6,443 nucleotides of DNA from Alphaproteobacteria bacterium (lineage in GTDB: Bacteria > Pseudomonadota > Alphaproteobacteria > Rs-D84), in the NCBI GenBank assembly GCA_009782725.1, contig WRIM01000033.1, positions 1-6,443 on the forward strand, given 5' to 3'. Every line of letters starts with the position of its first letter. Position 1 is the stretch's first letter. A program made the translations under genes and the position numbers. The notes below the pieces were generated by a model. That model did not search any database, had not been told where the DNA came from, and saw only the letters and a program-made list of their open reading frames with translations. Below are positions 1 to 5,748 of the stretch, piece by piece.

Positions 1-408
1 CGATGAGATTCCAGCCGCGGATATAGTCGCGCCGTCTCCCGGATTTAATACAAGCGTTCCGCCGGAATTAGATATAAGACCCGCAACGGTAATCCCATTC
101 ACAGCATTTATAGTCAGCCCGCCGCCGGCCGCATTACCCGCAGCGTTCGATACGTTCCCGTTTCCATTATTCGTATTGGTGATAAATGCGCCGTCTGTAT
201 CGACAATTGTCGAATTAACCGAATCGGCGGTGGCGTCGACAACAAAGTCTCCATTAATGACGGCATCGCCGGTCACCGTATAAGTAAATGAGTTTCCACC
301 GTCAATAAGCACGCCCGTATTAGTCGGCAATAAAGTCGGAGGGTTAGTGTCCGCAAGCGATGCAAGCGGCACGATTCCCATTATAAATGGTAATATTTTC
401 CTGAACAT
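1..408 (-). CDS. Secreted beta-rich adhesin/autotransporter-like protein, N-terminal part
   Basis: This is a 136-codon open frame that starts at ATG (406-408) and runs off the left edge. It begins MFRKILPFIMGIVPLASLA, a clear signal peptide with basic residues, a hydrophobic core and a likely cut after LASLA before DTN. The mature part is poor in charge and rich in Gly, Asn, Thr, Ala and Val, with short alternating strands and runs such as NTNNGNGN and AAGGG. Such sequence is typical of beta-helix passenger domains of autotransporters and large surface adhesins, where a C-terminal beta-barrel would lie beyond the window. No specific family can be assigned from 136 residues, and the function (adhesion, surface layer) is inference. 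No Shine-Dalgarno sequence precedes the ATG. The gene is divergent from eno. Confidence 0.75.
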   Translation of the reverse strand, partial: MFRKILPFIMGIVPLASLADTNPPTLLPTNTGVLIDGGNSFTYTVTGDAVINGDFVVDATADSVNSTIVDTDGAFITNTNNGNGNVSNAAGNAAGGGLTINAVNGITVAGLISNSGGTLVLNPGDGATISAAGISS

Positions 409-424
409 TGCATTAAGTATAACA
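409..424 (-). promoter_or_regulatory. Extended -10 promoter for the adhesin-like gene, possibly leaderless
   Basis: On the minus strand the motif TGTTATACT (plus strand 416-424) fits an extended -10 element (TG-n-TATACT). Its 3' end lies only 7 bases before the ATG, so transcription would begin at or next to the start codon. This agrees with the absence of a ribosome binding site. No convincing -35 box is seen at 16-18 bases. The assignment is inference from motif and spacing only. Confidence 0.35.
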
Positions 425-469
425 TATTTTGAAATTTAATTTTAGTGAAAAATTAACAAAAAAATAGAC

Positions 470-1785
<1,316 letters not shown>

Positions 1786-1789
1786 AATA

Positions 1790-1996
1790 ATGTTCGCAAC
1801 GCCGGACATCTTAATCGCAATAAAATACATCGCCGCGGCGGCGATTGTATGGGGCATTTGGATGTTTCCGGCGTGGATCGCGCGCCAAAACAAGGTCAGC
1901 GACCAACAAATGGTAAGGATAAGGTTTACAAGCTGGGGACTTGGCTGGACCGGGGTTGGGTGGCTTATCGGGCTTTGGTTGGCAGTAAAGAAATAA
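1790..1996 (+). CDS. Small two-helix membrane protein, superinfection-immunity (Imm) family-like
   Basis: The gene encodes 68 residues. A first hydrophobic segment spans about residues 7-31 (ending WGIWMFPAWIA), a short basic/polar cytoplasmic-type loop follows (RQNK to RIRF), and a second segment spans about 48-66 with the motif LGWTGVGWLIGLWLAV. A proline-containing first helix followed by GWT-G-GW-I-L-A in the second is the pattern I know from the Imm_superinfect family, named for the phage T4 Imm protein that blocks DNA entry of a second phage. Bacterial members are common and mostly of unknown role, so a defence function is not implied. The ATG is 4 bases after the eno stop and has no Shine-Dalgarno of its own, so translation is probably coupled to eno. 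A strong hairpin begins in the stop codon. Confidence 0.75.
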   Translation: MFATPDILIAIKYIAAAAIVWGIWMFPAWIARQNKVSDQQMVRIRFTSWGLGWTGVGWLIGLWLAVKK

Positions 1997-2030
1997 ATAA
2001 AAAAACCGGCGATGCCGGTTTTTTTATTTA
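1994..2030. terminator. Bidirectional intrinsic terminator with perfect 17-bp stem
   Basis: Arms 1994-2010 and 2014-2030 are exact reverse complements around the 3-base loop GAT. The core ACCGGC/GCCGGT is flanked by an A-run on one side and a T-run on the other, so it works in both directions. It ends the eno unit (the stem starts within the TAA of the 68-residue gene) and the convergent 163-residue gene, whose stop lies at 2031-2033. Confidence 0.92.
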
Positions 2031-2522
2031 CTATAATGCGGCAACTTTTCTTACATTTCTATAAAAGTTCTCTTTAAAGAAATCACGAAGCGCTATAATT
2101 CCATTGGTATTAACCAATCCGGGGCCGCGATCCATTTTATACAGCTTTGCGTAAAGTTTTCTTAAAGTCTCCTGGCTAAGCGCATTTATATTGTAAAACA
2201 TGCCCGACCGTACTTTGTGGTCGCTTCCGGCAATATCATAATCTTCGCAATAAAGGGCGTAATGGTCTTCCGCCGGGTCGTGCTCTATCTGTCTTACGTA
2301 CGGGCCGGTGCTGTTAAGATGAAGAGTGTAATCCGGTTGACCTTTTATTTTAAACGATACATCCCGATTTTGGAAATCGAATTTTATATCATGAAACTGA
2401 CCCTGGTCTATCAGTTTTTCCCATATTAAATCTTCCGAAGTTTTTTGATACGCGGTGCGCGACAGACTATAGCCGATGCGAAGCTTGCTAAGAATTTTAT
2501 TAATCGCAGGTGCTATTTCCAC
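2031..2522 (-). CDS. Hypothetical cytosolic protein, 163 residues
   Basis: I do not recognise the family. The protein starts at GTG (2520-2522); an in-frame TAA lies 24 bases upstream, so only CTG or this GTG are possible starts near the promoter, with a weak purine run (AAGAGA) 6 bases before. There is no signal peptide and no membrane segment. The sequence is mixed alpha/beta and rich in Asp, Lys, Tyr and Phe. The middle (about 38-75) looks strand-rich, with FDFQNRDVSFKIKGQPDY, and the C-terminal third (about 110-163) looks helical and basic. An acidic, aromatic patch lies near 80-97 (EHDPAEDHYALYCEDYD). The gene is more A/T-rich than its neighbours, and its perfect promoter and isolated position suggest a separately acquired or separately regulated unit. 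The stop abuts a bidirectional terminator. Confidence 0.75.
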   Translation of the reverse strand: MEIAPAINKILSKLRIGYSLSRTAYQKTSEDLIWEKLIDQGQFHDIKFDFQNRDVSFKIKGQPDYTLHLNSTGPYVRQIEHDPAEDHYALYCEDYDIAGSDHKVRSGMFYNINALSQETLRKLYAKLYKMDRGPGLVNTNGIIALRDFFKENFYRNVRKVAAL

Positions 2523-2551
2523 AGACAGTCTCTTTTTTTTAAATTAGAATC

Positions 2552-2581
2552 ATTATAGAAAATCAACTATCGATTTGTCAA
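2552..2581 (-). promoter_or_regulatory. Consensus sigma70 promoter of the 163-residue gene
   Basis: On the minus strand TTGACA (plus 2576-2581) and TATAAT (plus 2552-2557) are both perfect consensus hexamers with an 18-base spacer. Transcription would start near 2545, leaving a leader of about 23 bases to the GTG start. It is the best-matching promoter in the window. Confidence 0.85.
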
Positions 2582-2682
2582 GCGTATTCGAATGTTTTTA
2601 GAAATAAGGATCAAAAATCAATTTATATGCGGCAGATGCTGCGTATTGCGAAAACTAAATATTTTTCATTCGTTAGGCCGGC

Positions 2683-2744
2683 TTGCGGGTGATTTGGGCC
2701 CCGTAGTGTATTGAACATACATGAGGGGCCCAAATCACCCGCAA
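2683..2744. repeat. Perfect 20-bp inverted repeat with nested palindrome
   Basis: Arms 2683-2702 and 2725-2744 are exact reverse complements (TTGCGGGTGATTTGGGCCCC). The 22-base spacer contains a second palindrome, TGTAT-TGAAC-ATACA (2707-2721). It lies 25 bases beyond the lptB stop. No T-run follows in either direction, so it is not a standard intrinsic terminator. It may be a 3'-end-stabilising RNA hairpin, a palindromic repeat family or a remnant of a small mobile element. Confidence 0.85.
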
Positions 2745-2769
2745 TGCGGTTTCAGACGGGAAAATTAGC

Positions 2770-3498
2770 TCACATGTCGAAGTTGTCGCCGAGGTATACC
2801 TTTCGCACCATTTTGTCTTTGACTATTTCCGGCGTGGTGCCGTGTTTCAGTATCAGTCCGTCGTGCAACACATAAGACCGGTCTGTAATTCCCAATGTCT
2901 CGCGCACGTTGTGGTCTGTGATAATAACGCCAAGCCCGCGGTTTTTTAATTGAGACACCAACTCGCGTATATCGTTCACCGCAATCGGATCGATTCCGGC
3001 AAAAGGTTCGTCCAGCAATATGAATCTTGGGTCTGTCGCCAATGCGCGCGCGATTTCGACGCGGCGTCGTTCTCCGCCGGACAACGACGTCGCCGGCGCC
3101 TTGCGAAGGTGTTCTATCGAGAATTCCTTAAGAAGCTCTTCCAATTTTTTGCGGCGGGCGACGGTATCTTTTTCCACAACCTCTAATATCGCCAATATAT
3201 TTTGTTCGACGGACAGGCCGCGGAACACGGAATTTTCTTGGGGCAGATATCCGATATGCATCCGGCCGCGTTTATAAAAAGGAAGATGCGTTATATCTTG
3301 GGAATTCAAAAAAATCTGACCGCCGGATGCCTTGATCTGGCCCGTTATGCAATAAAAAGCGGTTGTTTTTCCGGCGCCGTTCGGCCCCAATAATCCGACC
3401 GATTCCCCTTGCTTTACATACATGCTGATATCGCGCAAGACCAATCGCTTGCCATATGCTTTGGATAAATGTTCAACTTTTAAAATCGATTGCTTCAT
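2770..3498 (-). CDS. lptB: Lipopolysaccharide export ABC transporter, ATP-binding protein LptB
   Basis: LptB is the cytosolic ATPase that, with LptF and LptG, extracts lipopolysaccharide from the inner membrane and pushes it onto the LptC-LptA-LptD bridge. The 242 residues match the family length. The motifs are complete: Walker A GPNGAGKT (38-45), Q-loop Gln87 in GYLPQ, signature LSGGE (139-143), Walker B FILLDE with Asp163 and Glu164, and switch His196 in ITDHNVRETL. The stretches GYLPQENSVFR and DEPFAGIDPIAV are specific to LptB among ABC proteins. The ATG overlaps the upstream lptC stop as ATGA, with AAGG at a usable distance, so the two are coupled. No rpoN or hpf follows, unlike the common alphaproteobacterial order. 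Identification is secure. Confidence 0.97.
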   Translation of the reverse strand: MKQSILKVEHLSKAYGKRLVLRDISMYVKQGESVGLLGPNGAGKTTAFYCITGQIKASGGQIFLNSQDITHLPFYKRGRMHIGYLPQENSVFRGLSVEQNILAILEVVEKDTVARRKKLEELLKEFSIEHLRKAPATSLSGGERRRVEIARALATDPRFILLDEPFAGIDPIAVNDIRELVSQLKNRGLGVIITDHNVRETLGITDRSYVLHDGLILKHGTTPEIVKDKMVRKVYLGDNFDM

Positions 3499-3971
3499 AG
3501 CCTTATCACCATTTCTTTCGTGCGCACTTTGTCCCCGTTGCTTGAATCTACGCGGACGTTGCCGGTCAAAGTCACAGTATTTTTAACTCTATCGAACACG
3601 CCGTTATCGGCGGTTATATTGTCGGTGATTTTGGCGCCTCTGTCAATATGAACGATGCGCGCGACAATTTTGTTAAGAAATATCTTGTCCTCGTCGTCGT
3701 ATTCTTGGCGGGCGGCGGCCGCGCGTATCGAGAAAGGATTTCCGTCTTTGTCCATGCCGGAAAACGCGGGATTTTCCATTTTAAATTGATTTTTAGTAAT
3801 GTCCGTCATATTGACCGCCGATATCGGAGTCCACAAGATATTGTTGTTCAATATCCCGCCCGCGACCAATGTCACGACAAAAATCAAACCCCAGCCTGTA
3901 AAGAAAAATTGCCACAGACGCTGAAGCCTTCTGTGCTGACCCGATATAATAAATTGCCGTTTTGATTTCAC
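3495..3971 (-). CDS. lptC: LptC-family lipopolysaccharide export protein, short form
   Basis: LptC is the bitopic inner-membrane protein that receives lipopolysaccharide from LptB2FG and hands it to periplasmic LptA. A basic cytosolic N-terminus (1-18) precedes one membrane segment (about 19-42), then a periplasmic beta-jellyroll. NPAFSGMDKDGNPFSIRAAAA (about 67-87) and ITADNGVFDRVKNTVTLTGNV (119-139) are typical of LptC. At 158 residues it ends at TKEMVIRL, where family members usually run several further strands, about 30-40 residues more. The start is GTG (3969-3971), with an in-frame stop 12 bases upstream and no clear Shine-Dalgarno. The next gene is lptB by ATGA overlap; the expected lptA is absent. 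An LptA/LptC hybrid is less likely because the N-terminal landmarks are those of LptC. Confidence 0.85.
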   Translation of the reverse strand: MKSKRQFIISGQHRRLQRLWQFFFTGWGLIFVVTLVAGGILNNNILWTPISAVNMTDITKNQFKMENPAFSGMDKDGNPFSIRAAAARQEYDDEDKIFLNKIVARIVHIDRGAKITDNITADNGVFDRVKNTVTLTGNVRVDSSNGDKVRTKEMVIRL

Positions 3972-4046
3972 AGGGTGACTTTATTACAAATTCCTTTGAT
4001 TTGCAACTTGATTTCTGATAAAATTAATGCCGAGAGAATGTATTAT
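3972..4046. other. Divergent intergenic region between lptC and the six-cysteine protein gene
   Basis: These 75 bases separate two divergent start codons. The plus-strand promoter is listed separately. On the minus strand no promoter with good -35, -10 and spacing is evident; TTGCAA and TAATAA are present but only 14 bases apart. Confidence 0.5.
3996..4024 (+). promoter_or_regulatory. Putative promoter of the six-cysteine exported protein
   Basis: TTGATT (3996-4001) and TAAAAT (4019-4024) are 17 bases apart. Transcription would begin near 4031, downstream of the longer open frame's ATG at 3975, which supports ATG 4047 as the true start. Confidence 0.6.
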
Positions 4047-4877
4047 ATGAAAAAACTTTCATTGTTCATTGTTAATTGCTCGTTGTTCGTCGCGCTTGGC
4101 GCGCCGGCGCATGCCGCCGTAACCATTAACAAAGCCGCGCCCGTCGCGGCCGCGCCGAAATCCGCCGAATCCGCGGTCACGGGAAGCAGTCTTATACCAA
4201 CCGCATTATCGATGATTACGGGCGTCATGGCATTGAATCAACAGGTTCAAGCACTTACCACCGAATGCAAACCGACCCAGACCGAATTAACATGGGTCAC
4301 CAATATGATGAAAGAATACGCCAAAACCGGCGCGACCGACGCGCAAACTATGATGGCGTCGATAAAGCGCGAGCGGTGCGTCGGCACAAATTTCAAAGAT
4401 TCTATGCAGGCGGCCGCGATGACAACGGGACTTTACGGATGCGTCGCCACATTTAATTCTTCGGCCGATGCGAAGATGATATGGCAAGATTATCCGCGGC
4501 CAAGCATGGCAACAATTTGTAAAAAGAACGGCGGATTCGGATGCACCGCGAACGAAGAAGAAACCGTATCCGACATATATGAAATCTATGGCCTGATCGG
4601 ATTTGGGCCCGCGGATTTGCTGCCTGTGGAAACAACAATTGCCCCCGTTCTTATGGAAAAGATACTAAAATGCACTGAATCGCGTCTTGCCGCGAAACAA
4701 CGCGAGCTTTGGGGCGATTTCTTGATACAATCGGCGGGCGGATTGGGCAAAACCGGCGGCAATTTGGCCGAAACACTGGGCGCGGTAAACCAAATTATGG
4801 CGGGCGGCGGCGCGACAAGCCCGATGGCCGCCATTATGGGCATGGCCCCGAATGTCGCAACCGGGTTGATGCGCTAA
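4047..4877 (+). CDS. Exported six-cysteine protein of unknown function
   Basis: I do not recognise this 276-residue protein. The frame is open from 3975, but the start at 4047 gives a proper signal peptide (MKKLSLFIVNCSLFVALGAPAHA, predicted cut after residue 23, AHA), lies after the predicted promoter, and has GAGAGA (4032-4037) 9 bases before it. The mature protein opens with an Ala/Pro linker (24-45). It has six cysteines (74, 111, 132, 158, 166, 209), an even number suiting three disulfides in the periplasm, and many Met and Gly residues near the C-terminus (MAGGGATSPMAAIMGM). Trp, Tyr and acidic residues cluster at 145-185. No lipobox or membrane anchor follows the signal. The signal peptide DNA shows four decayed 7-base repeats. 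It is divergent from lptC and separately transcribed from carD; its function is unknown. Confidence 0.85.
   Translation: MKKLSLFIVNCSLFVALGAPAHAAVTINKAAPVAAAPKSAESAVTGSSLIPTALSMITGVMALNQQVQALTTECKPTQTELTWVTNMMKEYAKTGATDAQTMMASIKRERCVGTNFKDSMQAAAMTTGLYGCVATFNSSADAKMIWQDYPRPSMATICKKNGGFGCTANEEETVSDIYEIYGLIGFGPADLLPVETTIAPVLMEKILKCTESRLAAKQRELWGDFLIQSAGGLGKTGGNLAETLGAVNQIMAGGGATSPMAAIMGMAPNVATGLMR
4060..4087 (+). repeat. Decayed heptanucleotide tandem repeat in a signal sequence
   Basis: Four successive 7-base units, CATTGTT, CATTGTT, AATTGCT and CGTTGTT, encode the hydrophobic core of the six-cysteine protein's signal peptide (SLFIVNCSLF). Two units are identical and the other two differ by 2 and 1 bases. 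The period matches the intact arrays in the LptM-like gene and bamE. Confidence 0.6.
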
Positions 4878-4891
4878 AACGCTAGATTTTC

Positions 4892-4920
4892 TTGAATTTC
4901 CGCTTTTTCTATGATATAAT
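4892..4920 (+). promoter_or_regulatory. Strong promoter of the carD–lptM-like operon
   Basis: TTGAAT (4892-4897) and a perfect TATAAT (4915-4920) are 17 bases apart. Transcription would start near 4927, giving a leader of about 25 bases with AAGG (4941-4944) 7 bases before the carD ATG. Its location inside the longer open frame confirms that the gene starts at 4952 rather than at the upstream TTG. Confidence 0.85.
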
Positions 4921-4951
4921 CCCTGCAAAAGACATCGTAAAAGGTATTGTA

Positions 4952-5518
4952 ATGGCTGTAAAAAAATCTGAATTCAAACATGGACAGTTTGTCGTATACC
5001 CGACCCAAGGCGTCGGGAAAATCGCCCGTGTCGAAGAACAAAATATCGGGGGACAAAAAATCCAATTGTTGGTGATTGAATTCGAACAGAATAATATGAC
5101 GCTTCGCGTGCCGCTGGACCGCGCGGAAATTTCGGGATTACGCCCGTTGGTCACACCGCGCAAAATGTCCGAAGCAATCAACAGTGCCAAAGGCAAAGCC
5201 GGGGCAAAGCGTATGATTTGGGCGCGCCGCGCGGCCGTATACGAAGAGAATATAAACTCGGGCGATCCGATGAAACTGGCCGAAGTTGTGCGCGACCTTC
5301 AACGTCGCTCGGCCGCGGATACCATGACATTTTCGGGGCGCCAGCTTTATATGAGGGCGCTTGAACGCATGGCGCAAGAATTTGCGATTCTGCATAAATT
5401 GGAAGTTGATATGGCGGCCGAGAAAATCGAAGAAATACTTGGCGTGCCGAAAGAAATCGACCTTAACGCCGTCGACGAAGACGAAGAATTCGAAGAAGAA
5501 GAAGCGGAAGAGACATGA
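4952..5518 (+). CDS. carD: CarD/CdnL-family RNA polymerase-binding regulator
   Basis: CarD/CdnL proteins bind the RNA polymerase beta subunit and stabilise open complexes, notably at rRNA and growth genes; in alphaproteobacteria such as Caulobacter, CdnL ties growth to metabolism. The 188-residue protein has the N-terminal Tudor-like polymerase-interaction domain (about 7-67: FKHGQFVVYPTQGVGKI, then VPLDRAEISGLRPL). A linker leads to the helical DNA-binding domain (about 75-165). This includes the conserved Trp90 in MIWARR, which wedges into the upstream edge of the bubble in known CarD proteins, and SGDPMKLAEVVRDLQRR. An acidic tail (175-188, mostly Glu/Asp) is an addition that could tune DNA contact. 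The ATG has AAGG at 7 bases. Its TGA overlaps the start of the next gene as ATGA. Confidence 0.95.
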   Translation: MAVKKSEFKHGQFVVYPTQGVGKIARVEEQNIGGQKIQLLVIEFEQNNMTLRVPLDRAEISGLRPLVTPRKMSEAINSAKGKAGAKRMIWARRAAVYEENINSGDPMKLAEVVRDLQRRSAADTMTFSGRQLYMRALERMAQEFAILHKLEVDMAAEKIEEILGVPKEIDLNAVDEDEEFEEEEAEET

Positions 5519-5637
5519 GAAAAATAACTTTGCTCTTTGCTCTTTGCTCTTTGCTCTTTGTTGCCGGATGCGGTGTGAAATCCGACCTTGATCATCCGAA
5601 CGGCAAAAACTTTCCAAGAAATTACCCGGTGTATTAA
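5515..5637 (+). CDS. LptM-like (YifL-type) small lipoprotein
   Basis: This 40-residue protein is too short for ordinary gene calls. It has a short basic start (MRK), a hydrophobic core and a lipobox VAGC with the lipidated Cys at 19, followed by CGVKSDLDHPNGKNFPRNYPVY. The CG-K-x-L-x-P pattern straight after the cysteine is the hallmark of LptM/YifL lipoproteins (CGLKGPL in E. coli), and a Pro-Arg/Tyr-Pro ending is frequent in alphaproteobacterial forms. E. coli LptM binds LptD-LptE and promotes LptD disulfide maturation; the same role here is inferred. Position 23 is Ser where Gly is usual. The ATG overlaps carD's TGA (ATGA), implying coupled translation, an unusual partner since many alphaproteobacteria have this gene near argH or lysA. 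Its signal-peptide DNA is a 7-base tandem repeat. Confidence 0.8.
   Translation: MRKITLLFALCSLLFVAGCGVKSDLDHPNGKNFPRNYPVY
5528..5560 (+). repeat. Heptanucleotide tandem repeat (CTTTGCT, 4.7 copies) in a lipoprotein signal peptide
   Basis: Four perfect consecutive CTTTGCT units (5528-5555) and a partial CTTTG (5556-5560) encode the hydrophobic core of the LptM-like signal peptide. The array reads as the cyclic heptapeptide L-C-S-L-L-F-A. One-unit slippage would add or remove 7 bases and shift the frame before the lipobox. Confidence 0.92.
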
Positions 5638-5748
5638 TTTAGGTAGTAAGTAAGATAATGTAATATACGTTGTCCAATATATTGGGCAACAGTGTATCGG
5701 TTACATACCGTTTACCATATTTACTACTTACTACTTCCTACTTATTAA
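5638..5748. repeat. Hairpin-rich intergenic region between convergent LptM-like and bamE genes
   Basis: The 111 bases can fold back on themselves. The centre is a near-perfect palindrome (5669-5690, GTTGTCCAAT-AT-ATTGGGCAAC, one G:T pair in RNA). The outer arms 5641-5659 (GGTAGTAAGTAAG) and 5720-5743 (TACTACTTACTACTTCCTACT) are imperfect inverted copies built from the same heptamer seen in the bamE signal sequence. It lies exactly between two stop codons, so a transcription-ending or RNA-stabilising role for both genes is plausible, though no clean T-run follows the stem. Confidence 0.6.

Larger units (their letters stand above)
2523..2769. other. Intergenic region between lptB and the 163-residue gene
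   Basis: These 247 bases hold no convincing gene. The side next to the 163-residue gene carries that gene's promoter. The stretch 2583-2676 is A/T-rich and shows nothing recognisable. The side next to lptB carries a perfect 20-bp inverted repeat, listed separately. Neither the lptA nor the rpoN gene that often neighbours lptB is present. Confidence 0.7.

Noticed and set aside
2683..2744. Intrinsic terminator of lptB.
   Set aside because: The stem is long and G/C-rich but no T-run follows on either strand, and the spacer is 22 bases.
2750..2760. TTCAGACGG resembles the Neisseria DNA uptake sequence (9 of 10 bases).
   Set aside because: The tenth base differs, only one such site was noticed, and the gene content is alphaproteobacterial, so chance is the better explanation.
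3975..4046. Longer form of the six-cysteine protein starting at 3975 or at ATG 4038.
   Set aside because: The predicted promoter lies inside the first extension, ATG 4038 has its purine run too close to serve it, and only ATG 4047 gives a normal signal peptide.
4892..4951. N-terminal extension of CarD from TTG 4892.
   Set aside because: The TTG is part of the -35 box, and the ATG at 4952 has a good Shine-Dalgarno and the family's usual N-terminus.
5138..5617. Minus-strand open frame of 159 codons opposite carD and the LptM-like gene.
   Set aside because: It is a low-complexity antisense shadow of two well-supported genes, with no recognisable protein features.
5669..5690. XerCD dif or phage attachment site at the palindrome.
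   Set aside because: The symmetry is there, but I see no match to dif-type arms and no neighbouring integrase.
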